NCBI GenBank assembly: GCA_026936335.1
Contig: JAPMXV010000077.1
Location: 44,276 to 108,275 of the forward strand
Direction of reading: 5' to 3'
DNA length: 64,000 nucleotides
Source: Mantamonas sphyraenae
Taxonomy: Eukaryota > CRuMs > Mantamonadidae
The translations under genes were made by a program, and so were the position numbers. Within the stretch, counting starts at the first letter, position 1. Each line of letters begins with the position of its first letter. Below are positions 45,036 to 56,055 of the stretch, piece after piece. The notes below the pieces were generated by a model, which did not search any database, was not told the DNA's origin, and saw nothing but the letters and a program-made list of their open reading frames with translations.

Positions 45036-46012
45036 GGAGAATGATACGTAGGATGACGGGAATGACGAGGGTCATGGGGATGGTATGGACGTGGGTCATG
45101 GTTGCCTGTGTGCCAGCGTGTCCCACCAGCACCCCCTCCCCCACCATCCCCACCACCCTCATCATACACCCTCATCCCATGTGTGTTGCTGCTACTGCTG
45201 CTGTTGCTACTTCCATAGTCCCCTTCCTCCCCTGTGCTCGGTCCGAAATCCTCCTCCAGCCTCTGCTGCAGCCGTTGGACCACGTCGTCGATGCTGGCCA
45301 CCGCCTCGGCCGGCCATTCCACACCGCCGCCACCACCACCGCCTCCACTGCCACCACCACCCGCATCCATCATCGTCATCATCGTCGTCGTCGTCACCAC
45401 GTCTGCCACCTCGTCCAATCGACACAGATGCGTGGCACGAAAGTGCTGACTGTGATGGTTGGCTTCGTTGCGTTCGGCCAGCAGACACCAGGCGTGGCCT
45501 GTGAGAGCGTCCCTGTGCACCACCACCACAAGCGCCTCCCTGCTCTCGTGCCTGGCTGCCCACGTGTAATCCTCACACAGACGGGCCAACACACGCTTAA
45601 AGTGGGCCGTGGGATAGTCTGGCACCCGCGTGGGAATCTCCCCCACCAGTTTGGGCGGCACAAAGCACGCATCCAACAGCGTCGTCCGGCTGCGTCGCTG
45701 GTGCAGTCCACCGTCAAACATTTTGTACCCCACATGCCATCCATTCGATGACGACGACGATGACGATGATGATTGTGACCATAATGGCTGTGCCAATGAT
45801 GATGATGGTGAGGAGGAGGAGGCGGAGGAGGAGGACAACGAGGACCCCAATGCCCATCGCTCACCTCCGCCTCCTCCTCCCTGCTGCCCCTTTGCCTCCC
45901 AACCACCACCACCACCACTGCCACCACCACTGCCACCATAACTGCTGCTGTTGCCCACCTGCATGTGTTTCCTCCTGGCTGGTGGCACGTATGCCTTTGC
46001 TGCTGCTGTGAG

Positions 46013-46050
<38 letters not shown>

Positions 46051-46108
46051 TGCCACCACCATCATCCCCACCACCACCACCACGGCGTGGCTGGCCTTGG
46101 CTCCTCAT
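42980..46108 (-). CDS. DUF3825-domain protein with duplicated module and RGG-like tail
   Basis: About 1042 residues from Met 46108 (MRSQGQPRRGG); upstream in-frame codons are low-complexity. Ser/Asp/His/Gln runs encoded by microsatellites separate the domains. Two copies of an unrecognised ~90-residue module follow (LLDACFVPPKLV ... LCEDYTW ... AWCLLAERN and LLDHMFVPSAIA ... LCREYTW ... IWCLVATTN). Residues about 640-970 match DUF3825: VVLNTGLV, then AELVFDKRA, MGRFPVRFQEL, QWLVPVCLQS, DVAIVLQYD and VLSQAQALANARQF. The C-terminus is Gly/Arg-rich (RGRGRGERGGRGRGG), typical of RNA-binding tails. DUF3825 has no established activity that I can cite; an RNA-related role is inferred only from the tail. 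No intron was seen. Confidence 0.72.
43674..43708. repeat. (GAT)n microsatellite in the DUF3825 gene
   Basis: A run of about 11 GAT units on the plus strand, read as Ser codons (TCA) on the minus strand inside DUF3825. Comparable triplet runs in the same gene lie at 44913-44942 (CGT, read as Asp), 45006-45035 (TGC, read as Gln) and 46012-46048 (GAT, read as Ser). Confidence 0.8.
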
Positions 46109-46279
46109 CTCTCTCTCTCTTTGTTTTCTCTTGTTTTTGCCTGCGCCATGGCACACCACCATACAACTCCCATCACCACCAGGCCATTTGCGTCCTTTAG
46201 TGGTGGTGCGAGTCCCCATTCCCCCCCCTTCCCCCCGTCCCCGCTTTTGTCCCGTCTTCTGTGTTGGTACACGCAGACA

Positions 46280-49200
46280 ATGAGCAGCTCCAAGGATCAT
46301 CCAAATCGCCCGGCCGTGGCCCGGAAGCAACCTCGCCGCACCTGGGCATCCTGTAGGTTGCCTCCACGCATCACACTCCCATCCATATCTCTGTACAGCC
46401 CATTGGCCACCCATCTGTCTGTCCCCTGTGTCTCTTCCATGCTTGTGTCTGCCTGTGGGAGGGCGAGAAGCCGGCTGGCCGGGGGTCGACGGTTTTGTGG
46501 GGCGAATCCCGCTTTCGCCAAAGAGCGGCTTTTGTCTTTCCTCCCCTCCCCTGCACTCCCTCTGTGTCATCCACACGTGATTCCCACCCCAACTGCACCG
46601 GGAGCAGTGCACCTGTGTTTCCATGCATTTGGCCATGTGACTCCCCATGCGCCCATCCCCACCCCCTTTCCCCACACTTTTTGGCACCATGCCCACCACC
46701 CCGTTCATCGCCGCCCCACGGACGCCTGTGCTGTCCCCACGCCCCCATCCATTCCCACCGGCGTCGCCCAGGTGTCCTCCACCCGTTCCCAATCCCCATT
46801 GTGTCTCCTCTGGAACAGGGCCACGCCTGTGGGAGGGGGAAACCCCACAAACGCGCCGGCCTCGGATGTTTTCCGCCCCCGTCCTCCCCCTGCCTGCCTG
46901 CCTCCTCCCTTCCCCTTCCCCACCACCGGCCCCATGCACGCCTTTCTCTGCCCTCCTCCGTGTCCCCCACCACCCACCATCTCTAACGCCACTCCCTTCC
47001 CCCCCCCTTTATGTCACTGCAGATGTGGGGCCGAGTGACACCTCACTCCAGTGGCGTCATCAGCCCCAGAAGACGTCGTGGAAGGGGGAGTCGACAGTGG
47101 AGCGGAAGCAGAGTGTGTCTGTGGAAGACACTGTGAAGAGCAAGGTGGGCAATCTGAAGGGCAGATTCGAGACATCGGCAAGCCCGTCTCAGCAGTGGCG
47201 TCATCAGCCCCAGCAGACGTCGTGGAAGGGAGAGTCGACAGTGGAGCGGAAGCAGAGTGTGTCTGTGGAAGACACTGTGAAGAGCAAGGTGGGCAATCTG
47301 AAGGGCAGATTCGAGACATCGGCAAGCCCGTCTCAGCAGTGGCGTCATCAGCCCCAGCAGACGTCGTGGAAGGGGGAGTCGACAGTGGAGCGGAAGCAGA
47401 GTGTGTCTGTGGAAGACACTGTGAAGAGCAAGGTGGGCAATCTGAAGGGCAGATTCGAGACATCGGCAAGCCCGTCTCAGCAGTGGCGTCATCAGCCCCA
47501 GCAGACGTCGTGGAAGGGAGAGTCGACAGTGGAGCGGAAGCAGAGTGTGTCTGTGGAAGACACTGTGAAGAGCAAGGTGGGCAATCTGAAGGGCAGATTC
47601 GAGACATCGGCAAGCCCGTCTCAGCAGTGGCGTCATCAGCCCCAGCAGACGTCGTGGAAGGGGGAGTCGACAGTGGAGCGGAAGCAGAGTGTGTCTGTGG
47701 AAGACACTGTGAAGAGCAAGGTGGGCAATCTGAAGAGCAGATTCGAGACATCGGCAAGCCCGTCTCAGCAGTGGCGTCATCAGCCCCAGCAGACGTCGTG
47801 GAAGGGGGAGTCGACAGTGGAGCGGAAGCAGAGTGTGTCTGTGGAAGACACTGTGAAGAGCAAGGTGGGCAATCTGAAGAGCAGATTCGAGACATCGGCA
47901 AGCCCGTCTCAGCAGTGGCGTCATCAGCCCCAGCAGACGTCGTGGAAGGGGGAGTCGACAGTGGAGCGGAAGCAGAGTGTGTCTGTGGAAGACACTGTGA
48001 AGAGCAAGGTGGGCAATCTGAAGAGCAGATTCGAGACATCGGCAAGCCCGTCTCAGCAGTGGCGTCATCAGCCCCAGCAGACGTCGTGGAAGGGGGAGTC
48101 GACAGTGGAGCGGAAGCAGAGTGTGTCTGTGGAAGACACTGTGAAGAGCAAGGTGGGCAATCTGAAGAGCAGATTCGAGACATCGGCAAGCCCGTCTCAG
48201 CAGTGGCGTCATCAGCCCCAGCAGACGTCGTGGAAGGGGGAGTCGACAGTGGAGCGGAAGCAGAGTGTGTCTGTGGAAGACACTGTGAAGAGCAAGGTGG
48301 GCAATCTGAAGAGCAGATTCGAGACATCGGCAAGCCCGTCTCAGCAGTGGCGTCATCAGCCCCAGCAGACGTCGTGGAAGGGGGAGTCGACAGTGGAGCG
48401 GAAGCAGAGTGTGTCTGTGGAAGACACTGTGAAGAGCAAGGTGGGCAATCTGAAGAGCAGATTCGAGACATCGGCAAGCCCGTCTCAGCAGTGGCGTCAT
48501 CAGCCCCAGCAGACGTCGTGGAAGGGGGAGTCGACAGTGGAGCGGAAGCAGCAGAGTGTGTCTGTGGAAGACACTGTGAAGAGCAAGGTGGGCAATCTGA
48601 AGAGCAGATTCGAGACATCGGCAAGCCCGTCTCAGCAGTGGCGTCATCAGCCCCAGCAGACGTCGTGGAAGGGGGAGTCGACAGTGGAGCGGAAGCAGAG
48701 TGTGTCTGTGGAAGACACTGTGGAGAGCAAGGTGGGCAATCTGAAGGGCAGATTCGAGACATCGGCAAGCCCGTCTCAGCAGTGGCGTCATCAGCCCCAG
48801 CAGACGTCGTGGAAGGGGGAGTCGACAGTGGAGCGGAAGCAGAGTGTGTCTGTGGAAGACACTGTGAAGAGCAAGGTGGGCAATCTGAAGGGCAGATTCG
48901 AGACATCGGCAAGCCCGTCTCAGCAGTGGCGTCATCAGCCCCAGCAGACGTCGTGGAAGGGGGAGTCGACAGTGGAGCGGAAGCAGAGTGTGTCTGTGGA
49001 AGACACTGTGGAGAGCAAGGTGGGCAATCTGAAGGGCAGATTCGAGACATCGGCAAGCCCGTCTCAGCAGTGGCGTCATCAGCCCCAGCAGACGTCGTGG
49101 AAGGGGGAGTCGACAGTGGAGCGGAAGCAGAGTGTGTCTGTGGAAGACACTGTGAAGAGCAAGGTGGGCAATCTGAAGGGCAGATTCGAGACATCGGCAA

Positions 49201-51683
49201 GCCCGTCTCAGCAGTGGCGTCATCAGCCCCAGCAGACGTCGTGGAAGGGGGAGTCGACAGTGGAGCGGAAGCAGAGTGTGTCTGTGGAAGACACTGTGAA
49301 GAGCAAGGTGGGCAATCTGAAGGGCAGATTCGAGACATCGGCAAGCCCGTCTCAGCAGTGGCGTCATCAGCCCCAGCAGACGTCGTGGAAGGGGGAGTCG
49401 ACAGTGGAGCGGAAGCAGAGTGTGTCTGTGGAAGACACTGTGAAGAGCAAGGTGGGCAATCTGAAGAGCAGATTCGAGACATCGGCAAGCCCGTCTCAGC
49501 AGTGGCGTCATCAGCCCCAGCAGACGTCGTGGAAGGGGGAGTCGACAGTGGAGCGGAAGCAGAGTGTGTCTGTGGAAGACACTGTGAAGAGCAAGGTGGG
49601 CAATCTGAAGGGCAGATTCGAGACATCGGCAAGCCCGTCTCAGCAGTGGCGTCATCAGCCCCAGCAGACGTCGTGGAAGGGGGAGTCGACAGTGGAGCGG
49701 AAGCAGAGTGTGTCTGTGGAAGACACTGTGAAGAGCAAGGTGGGCAATCTGAAGGGCAGATTCGAGACATCGGCAAGCCCGTCTCAGCAGTGGCGTCATC
49801 AGCCCCAGCAGACGTCGTGGAAGGGGGAGTCGACAGTGGAGCGGAAGCAGAGTGTGTCTGTGGAAGACACTGTGAAGAGCAAGGTGGGCAATCTGAAGAG
49901 CAGATTCGAGACATCGGCAAGCCCGTCTCAGCAGTGGCGTCATCAGCCCCAGCAGACGTCGTGGAAGGGGGAGTCGACAGTGGAGCGGAAGCAGAGTGTG
50001 TCTGTGGAAGACACTGTGAAGAGCAAGGTGGGCAATCTGAAGAGCAGATTCGAGACATCGGCAAGCCCGTCTCAGCAGTGGCGTCATCAGCCCCAGCAGA
50101 CGTCGTGGAAGGGGGAGTCGACAGTGGAGCGGAAGCAGAGTGTGTCTGTGGAAGACACTGTGAAGAGCAAGGTGGGCAATCTGAAGAGCAGATTCGAGAC
50201 ATCGGCAAGCCCGTCTCAGCAGTGGCGTCATCAGCCCCAGCAGACGTCGTGGAAGGGGGAGTCGACAGTGGAGCGGAAGCAGAGTGTGTCTGTGGAAGAC
50301 ACTGTGAAGAGCAAGGTGGGCAATCTGAAGAGCAGATTCGAGACATCGGCAAGCCCGTCTCAGCAGTGGCGTCATCAGCCCCAGCAGACGTCGTGGAAGG
50401 GGGAGTCGACAGTGGAGCGGAAGCAGAGTGTGTCTGTGGAAGACACTGTGAAGAGCAAGGTGGGCAATCTGAAGAGCAGATTCGAGACATCGGCAAGCCC
50501 GTCTCAGCAGTGGCGTCATCAGCCCCAGCAGACGTCGTGGAAGGGAGAGTCGACAGAGGAGCGGAAGCAGAGTGTGTCTGTGGAAGACACTGTGGAGAGC
50601 AAGGTGGGCAATCTGAAGGGCAGATTCGAGACATCGGCAAGCCCGTCTCAGCAGTGGCGTCATCAGCCCCAGCAGACGTCGTGGAAGGGAGAGTCGACAG
50701 AGGAGCGGAAGCAGAGTGTGTCTGTGGAAGACACTGTGGAGAGCAAGGTGGGCAATCTGAAGGGCGAACGTCGTGTCTGGTGGGCTCCATCCAGTTTTGA
50801 CAGTTACCACAGTCCGCCACCACCACCCCCGATGGATAATGACCAATTTCGTAAATGGAGTGAGAAGGAGAACACTGCTGAGAAACGTGCGAAGAAGAAG
50901 GCGCAACGGGAGAATTCATCTCAACAGCTGTGTCACAAGGTTACCAACAAGGACCTCGGGAATGCGTGTAACAGCACCAACAACCAACGAACCAAGGCCG
51001 AACTGGCCAAGTTTGGATACTCCAACGCCAACATCATCAACTCAGAGCACAACAAGAAACACACTGCTATGGAGAAGCTTCTCGACAACGGGAAAATCAG
51101 TGGGTCTTACACGGGCAAGGATGGATCAAAGAAGAAGGTGTATGCATCAGAGGCCATGAAAGAGAAAGGCGCTCAGTATGTGAACGCCCTGGGTAAGATG
51201 GCAAAGGGAGTCTCGGATGGAACGTACTCAGCGGAAACTGAGGCACATCTTCTCAACCACATCGGGAAAACTTCCGATCTAAAAGCGAACATTGTTGCAG
51301 ATTTGGACATGCGCACTCACAACTCGCCAGAGGCCAAGGTCGAGATCCGCAAGGCCAGATTGAACAAGCAGTACCGGGACCAGGGGTTAGAAGTCGGCAA
51401 CGACTACGATTACGATGCATGGGACGGCACAAACGCGGTGCAGTACACCACTCGCACCCAAGCCTACGACGCTTACTTTGAAGGGCAGGACTATTCGCAT
51501 GTGGCACACACAACAAAGTCTGGACGCCCCGACATGAGATTCACAGAAAACAAGCTCGCGTATGGAGATCAGATTGACGACTGGTACGTTCCCCGAGCGG
51601 TTTTGAAGGTGGGTACGACCCGTACGACGTCGGGGGTTTGGAAATTTTACTGTGGTTTTGACGTATTGGAACGAAGAGTGTGA
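46280..51683 (+). CDS. Giant repeat protein with ~26 copies of a 48-residue unit
   Basis: Proposed exons 46280-46352 and 47023-51683, 1577 residues. The first intron (donor gtaggt, acceptor tttatgtcactgcag, 670 nt) is inferred because MSSSKDHPNRPAVARKQ joins in phase. A shorter protein starting inside exon 2 is possible. The 48-residue unit (QWRHQPQQTSWKGESTVE, then RKQSVSVEDTVKSKVGNLK[GS]RFETSASPSQ) is repeated 25.8 times almost without change; one unit has an extra Gln. The unique C-terminus of about 305 residues has a Pro run, a charged helical stretch (EKENTAEKRAKKKAQ), an Asn/Lys-rich central part and YDYDAWDGTNAVQYTT and SGRPDMRFTENKLAY blocks. No family recognised. Lack of hydrophobic segments suggests an intracellular scaffold or adaptor. 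Confidence 0.7.
47052..50768 (+). repeat. 144-bp tandem repeat array
   Basis: 25 full units and one partial unit of 144 bp with only a handful of variable sites (ggggga/gggaga; gggc/gagc after ctgaa; tgaag/tggag before agcaagg; agtg/aggag in the last two). One unit near 48541 carries a 3-bp insertion. The unit length is a multiple of three and contains no stop in several frames, so two forward and two reverse frames stay open for over 3.7 kb. The same variants recur in blocks (units 5-11 and 20-24), pointing to block duplication or conversion. Confidence 0.95.
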
Positions 51684-51935
51684 ATGGACGAAGTAAACGA
51701 TGTTTTCATTAGAGTTCAACTTCAGCCAGAACAGGAGGTTCTGGAGGTTCACACTGACGCCGCTCTGCCCTTTGCTGGGCTTCTTTGGGGCAGCCAACAC
51801 ATCCAACTCCTCCGTCTGGGCGAAAAGCTCAAAGTCCAGCCGCCGCAGCCGCAATCCTCCACGCCTGCTCGACTCGTTGCTTCCCGTGCTCCCGTGAGGT
51901 TCTTCACCACTCTCCGGTGGCCCCTTGTGGCTCAT
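51387..51935 (-). CDS. Possible small protein convergent with the repeat gene
   Basis: A frame of 182 residues starting MSHKGPPESGEEPHGS, in good initiation context (cgacaccatg). Its first ~85 residues (LRLRRLDFELFAQTEELDVL, KKPSKGQSG, NLLFWLKLN) look protein-like. The last ~95 lie antisense to the coding 3' end of the repeat gene and may be replaced by an unseen splice. No domain recognised, so this could be a chance frame. Confidence 0.3.
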   Translation of the reverse strand: MSHKGPPESGEEPHGSTGSNESSRRGGLRLRRLDFELFAQTEELDVLAAPKKPSKGQSGVSVNLQNLLFWLKLNSNENIVYFVHSHSSFQYVKTTVKFPNPRRRTGRTHLQNRSGNVPVVNLISIRELVFCESHVGASRLCCVCHMRIVLPFKVSVVGLGASGVLHRVCAVPCIVIVVVADF

Positions 51936-53178
51936 GGTGTCGCCGTCTGGCGCTGTGCGTGCTTGCTTTGTTCCCGAGGGCGCGTCAGGAATCCGCCTTG
52001 GAAATCAAGCAAACCGCCTCCCCCTCGCCCTGCTGCGACGCACACGTCCCTGATCTCCATGGAACCAGCACACGTCACAGACCCGTCACAACATCTTTCT
52101 CTTTCCCATCCCCCACCCCATTCCACCATGCCTGGTCCCTGCCCTTGTGTGCTCCCACTCCATCCTCACTATCACGATGTTGCCCTCCAAATGCCCATGT
52201 CCCACCCTTGGATTCAACCACCTCCGTGTCTTCTCATCCACACATGTTCCCTTTGCCCATTTTGCCCATATGGAGCCTGTCTTATACCCCCCCCCCCCCC
52301 CCCCTGTGTTCAGAAAGTGTTTTGCCAGGCCTGCCCTTTGCCTTTGCCTTTCTCCTTTGGCATCCCCACAAGGCATTCCCATGCCTCCCGCGTCGGCGTG
52401 TCCATCCCCGCCCCATCAGCCAGCAACCCAAACTCAAAGCCACACTGGTTCCTGCGCCGGTGGCAAACCTGTCCCCTCTGCTCCGTGCTCTTGGGGCCTT
52501 TGTCTCCCTTGGGCTCTCTCTTTCCGTACATGGCTGCCATGCCGCCTGATGCTGCATGCAACCATGTCCACACATGCATTTCTATGCTGCTGTCCCAGCC
52601 CACAATGTGTGTGTTGCACCAGCTGGCATCTGGGTCGGGTTGTGAGTATGCGTGGCTGCGTCGCCGCTTCTCCTCCTCCCTCGGCTGTGCATCCATTGTT
52701 CACCCGCTGGCGTGAGTTCGCTCGGTGGCATTGTCCTCCCATGCACCCCATCCATGACATGCCTGGGGGGAATCCATTCCCACTCGTGGCAGAGGCACCG
52801 CATGGAAGAACGGGCCCCCACCAATCGGAGCAAAAAGTCACTGAGCCTTCCAATCGCCCTCCAGCCACACACAGAGGCAGCAACCAACCACACGCAAGTC
52901 CGATCGGGGGATTATGGCATGGAATGAACCCAACCGAGTCACCTTTCGATGCATGCATGAGCGATGCAGTGACGCCGAGAGAAGAATGACAACTCCGTTC
53001 TGAGTCGTGCTCACCCAATCCACCGCACATGCACTTCCATCCTAGTTCCACAACTCCATCTCTTCCACCGACCTCCTGCCCACTTGGATGACAGCTCTCT
53101 GCTTTGCGCTGGTGATTTTTTTCCTGCCTGGTTCCGGGATGACAATCACGCGCGCGATCCAAACCAATCCCTTCTCCA
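51936..53178. other. Spacer without a supported gene
   Basis: C/T-rich sequence with a poly-C tract of about 18 (52288-52306). Open frames on both strands show no domain. The end is the promoter side of the four-helix membrane protein gene; no core element was recognised. Confidence 0.45.
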
Positions 53179-53924
53179 ATGTCCGACATCAAGCCTGGAT
53201 GGGAGCGAAAGCTCATGGTTTGCAACCCGCGTACGTCTCTGCTTCATATCCGCCTTCCTTCCTTCCCCCCCGTCCCACCTCGTCCCATCGAGTATTCGAA
53301 CCTTACACCCCAAACCGTGCCCCTCCCGTCTCACCAAACCCTCCATCGACTCCATTGTTGCCAACTCCCAACCCTTCTCCTCCAGTCGACCGGTGCTGCT
53401 GCTCTTCAGTCTACACGGCATCCATGGTGCTGCTTGTGCTCTTTTGCATTCTAAGCATCGTCGAGGCCGTCATCACGCTGCTTTCCTTCATCGCTGCTCT
53501 TATCTTTGCACCGGCGTACGCCGTCTTTCTGATCATTGCAACCATCCTTGCTGTCGTAGTCGCTGCGGTCAACGTTTACGGGTGTTGCGCGGTGCGTGAC
53601 GTGCAGGAGGTGAAGATCATCAAGTTTCTTCGTTGGTCCGTGATCCTGTACTTCACTTCGCTCGGCATCAATATTATCCGCCTCATTGTTGGTGCCGCCA
53701 CAGACCCAGGCTACGCTAGTGGCACGCAGATCAGCAACGACATCGTCAGCCTGATTATTTCGCTCATCATCTGGGCTCTGGTCTACTGGACAATGTGCTC
53801 TTTCGCTGTGGGTGTGGAAGAGGGCAAGTTTACCGCTGCCGACCCGCATGGCACCGCTGCTGCCATGAACAAAGGCCCCAGTGGTCCTCTCGGCTCCTCT
53901 GACGAGGAAGAAGCCAGCGTGTGA
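53179..53924 (+). CDS. Four-pass membrane protein
   Basis: Exons 53179-53230 and 53386-53924 (155-nt intron, donor gtacgt, long pyrimidine tract, acceptor ctccag), 196 residues. Spliced N-terminus: MSDIKPGWERKLMVCNP joined to LDRCCCSSVYTAS. A juxtamembrane Cys cluster (possible palmitoylation) is followed by about four hydrophobic helices (VLLVLFCILSIVEAVITLL; YAVFLIIATILAVVVAAVNV; a third near WSVILYFTSLGINIIRLIV; a fourth near IVSLIISLIIWALVYWTM) and an acidic tail (SSDEEEASV). The layout suggests a small MARVEL/LAPTM-like endomembrane protein, but no family is certain. The phase-1 junction supports the model. Cleaner codon usage than the repeat-rich genes. Confidence 0.72.
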
Positions 53925-54036
53925 GGCGCGGAGCTGCAAAAGGAAGAAAGAAAACGAAGGTGGCGCGCATTTTTCGCTGCTTCGAGAGCCTTCCAAGGTA
54001 CCGACAAATACAAGCCGCTTCAGCGCAACCAAGACG

Positions 54037-55254
54037 ATGAAAGCATCTGTGACACTTCCGTGCCTGCTCATTCTTGTTGTCGTCTGCTTCACGCAGGCCA
54101 AGGTGGTTCTGGAAGGTCAGGAGTGGGTGGTGCGGCGTGGCGAGTTTTTGCTGGAGTCCGACGTCTCCAAAAACTCGGATGTGGACATTGCCCCCTGCCG
54201 CTTGATCGGCTGCAACACCAACTTCACCAAGCCTGCGAATCTGTACCTGACCAACCCTGCCGTGGGAAAATCGTCCTTGGCCGTCGCATGGCTGTGGAAC
54301 TCGACGGCTAGCCGCTTCGATGTATTCCGCAGGGAAGTGTTGCAGAATCCTCAACCGTTGACCAACCTGGCGATGCCATCGTGGCTACCGTCGTTCCTCA
54401 ATTCTTCCGTGGCTGAAAGCACGGGAACACTGATTGGAAGCGTCACGGCGGCAGACACAAGCTGCGATCAATGCAAGAAGCATCCAGTGGGCTTCTTTGC
54501 GGACACGAGCCTTCGCGCCAACACGATGTACGCGTACAACGTTGTCGCTCGTCCGAGCAACCTGACGTATGGCGGAGTGGTGGCAATCACCCTTTCCGAC
54601 ACGGAGTTTGAGTACCCGTACGCTCTGTACGGTGTGCTTCCTCTGTTCTTGGGGGTTGGCTTTGGCACCGTGTTGGCGATGCTCTCCACACTGTGTCACG
54701 TCAGGTGCGACGACAACAATGGCAAGAATGACAACTATGTGCGAAGGACTGTCACCAAGCGGGTGGCCGCATTCTTTGTGGTGGGCTTCATCGCCTTTTT
54801 CGTGGGCGGCTTTGTCTTTATCGACGCACGCTCCAGCAGCTACAACAGCGCGGTGCCGACGATTGCGCTGATCCAGAGCCTGGACGAGGGCCAAAGTGCA
54901 GGAGGAGGCAACCCACGCGGGCGACAGGCGGCAGACAACCAGGACGAGCAAGGACGCCAGTCGTCTGTGGTGTCGGTGGTGCAGGGCGGTTGGGAGGCGT
55001 TTGCAAAGACGGACAACAGCACGTCGCAGGTGCGAGACATCGAAGCATTGGTCAAGCTCACCTTCCCTGCGCAGCTCATCATGTACGATCAGGTGGAGGA
55101 CAACCTATACACCGCCACGCCGCAAATCCAAGAGGCATCCACGGCGACCTTGTTCTCGTTCGCAGGCACGTTTCTGGGCGTTGCGGCGGGCCTGGGCCTC
55201 TCCATGTTCTGGGCACGACAACGCAAGTATGGGCTGCGGGACTCCTTTCCGTAA
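54037..55254 (+). CDS. Membrane protein with signal peptide and three further TM helices
   Basis: 405 residues from Met 54037, which opens a signal peptide (MKASVTLPCLLILVVVCF). The luminal/extracellular part (about 22-195) has several N-glycosylation sequons (NFTK, NSTA, NSSV, NLTY), cysteine pairs (CRLIGC, CDQCKK) and YAYNVVA. Helices lie at about 196-219, 242-262 and 369-391, with a Gly/Gln-rich loop between the last two and a short basic cytosolic tail. The start is preceded by a leader within 115 bp of the upstream stop. No family recognised; a secretory-pathway or plasma-membrane location is expected. Confidence 0.75.
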   Translation: MKASVTLPCLLILVVVCFTQAKVVLEGQEWVVRRGEFLLESDVSKNSDVDIAPCRLIGCNTNFTKPANLYLTNPAVGKSSLAVAWLWNSTASRFDVFRREVLQNPQPLTNLAMPSWLPSFLNSSVAESTGTLIGSVTAADTSCDQCKKHPVGFFADTSLRANTMYAYNVVARPSNLTYGGVVAITLSDTEFEYPYALYGVLPLFLGVGFGTVLAMLSTLCHVRCDDNNGKNDNYVRRTVTKRVAAFFVVGFIAFFVGGFVFIDARSSSYNSAVPTIALIQSLDEGQSAGGGNPRGRQAADNQDEQGRQSSVVSVVQGGWEAFAKTDNSTSQVRDIEALVKLTFPAQLIMYDQVEDNLYTATPQIQEASTATLFSFAGTFLGVAAGLGLSMFWARQRKYGLRDSFP

Positions 55255-55352
55255 AAACCACCTCGGACCCGAATACACACTGCGCGCGCGCGGCCTCCTC
55301 CTGTCCCTACTGTCCCTACTCGTTGGGTTGTTGCTCCATGGCGCAACCTCCC

Positions 55353-55391
<39 letters not shown>

Positions 55392-55483
55392 CCGTCTTTT
55401 GCTGGTCTGGACTCGGGACAGCAGTAGTCAGTCACATGGGGTTGTGGACACAGTGCCACTTTTGTATTGTTGGTGAACTCGTT
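55255..55483. other. Convergent 3' spacer with (ATC)n
   Basis: Short spacer between convergent genes. It contains a run of about 12 CAT/ATC units at 55352-55390. No gene seen. Confidence 0.6.
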
Positions 55484-55996
55484 TTACAGCAGGCTGGCAG
55501 GGATCTTGAGTTCTTGAACCTTCTTGGACCACTTTTGCATCTCCACAAACCGCTTCGCGTACTCGGAGTCTGAGGCATTCGGTCCCAGAGTGCGCAGTGC
55601 ATGTGCTGCAGCGACAATCTGGCGGCGTGCCTCCACACGGTTTCGGGCGCCGTCGTAGAAGTTACACCATTGAACGGAACTGCGACAATGAGGCAGAGCC
55701 GCAGCGTTGAGTTGCAGCAGGACCGTGGCAGCATGTAGAAAAGCCTGCGTTTCCGCATTTTTCTTTTGGTAATGCCAGTGTTGGTTCCGGTGTCCGCACG
55801 TGTAATGGTAGTAGTTCAGCATCGCCGTGGCAAACGATTCGTAGCCGGACCAGCGAAGCCTCGCTGCCTCGCTGGCCACCTTGTTCTTGGTGGTCATGTA
55901 CAGATGCTTTTGTTGAGCAGCTGCGTGCAAGTAGTGGTTGCGTTGGTGCAAGTAGTACGCGTTGCAGCCCGTGTCGTGGTCCTTCACCTCCGGAGC
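55484..55996 (-). CDS. His/Tyr-rich protein, 5' end uncertain
   Basis: A minus-strand frame ending KIPASLL is open to about 56059, with no convincing upstream Met; the first Met is in LYMTTKNKVASEA. Protein-like content: HDTGCNAYYLHQRNHYLH, RWSGYESFATAMLNYYHY, CGHRNQHWHYQ, and a final charged helix. It probably has a 5' exon. The signal-peptide gene at 56056-56431 lies immediately upstream on the same strand and could contribute one, but no phase-consistent junction was found. Family not recognised. Confidence 0.5.
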   Translation of the reverse strand, partial: APEVKDHDTGCNAYYLHQRNHYLHAAAQQKHLYMTTKNKVASEAARLRWSGYESFATAMLNYYHYTCGHRNQHWHYQKKNAETQAFLHAATVLLQLNAAALPHCRSSVQWCNFYDGARNRVEARRQIVAAAHALRTLGPNASDSEYAKRFVEMQKWSKKVQELKIPASLL

Positions 55997-56055
55997 ACCC
56001 ACTTTGGGTGAAAACGACGCCAGGCGCCCGTTTCTTTCTGGGACGTCGCAAGGTC

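Noticed and set aside
46109-46939. N-terminal extension of the DUF3825 protein to an upstream ATG at 46939.
   Set aside because: The extra 277 codons are low-complexity Gly/Arg/Trp and run antisense to the proposed first exon and intron of the repeat gene; Met 46108 gives a sensible start.
47052-50768. Possible CRISPR array.
   Set aside because: Units are contiguous 144-bp repeats with no unique spacers, inside an open reading frame of a eukaryotic gene.
47014-50919. Three alternative frames of 1249-1301 codons over the 144-bp array.
   Set aside because: They end inside or just after the array with no unique domain; only the plus frame continues into a 300-residue non-repetitive C-terminus and fits the splice phase.
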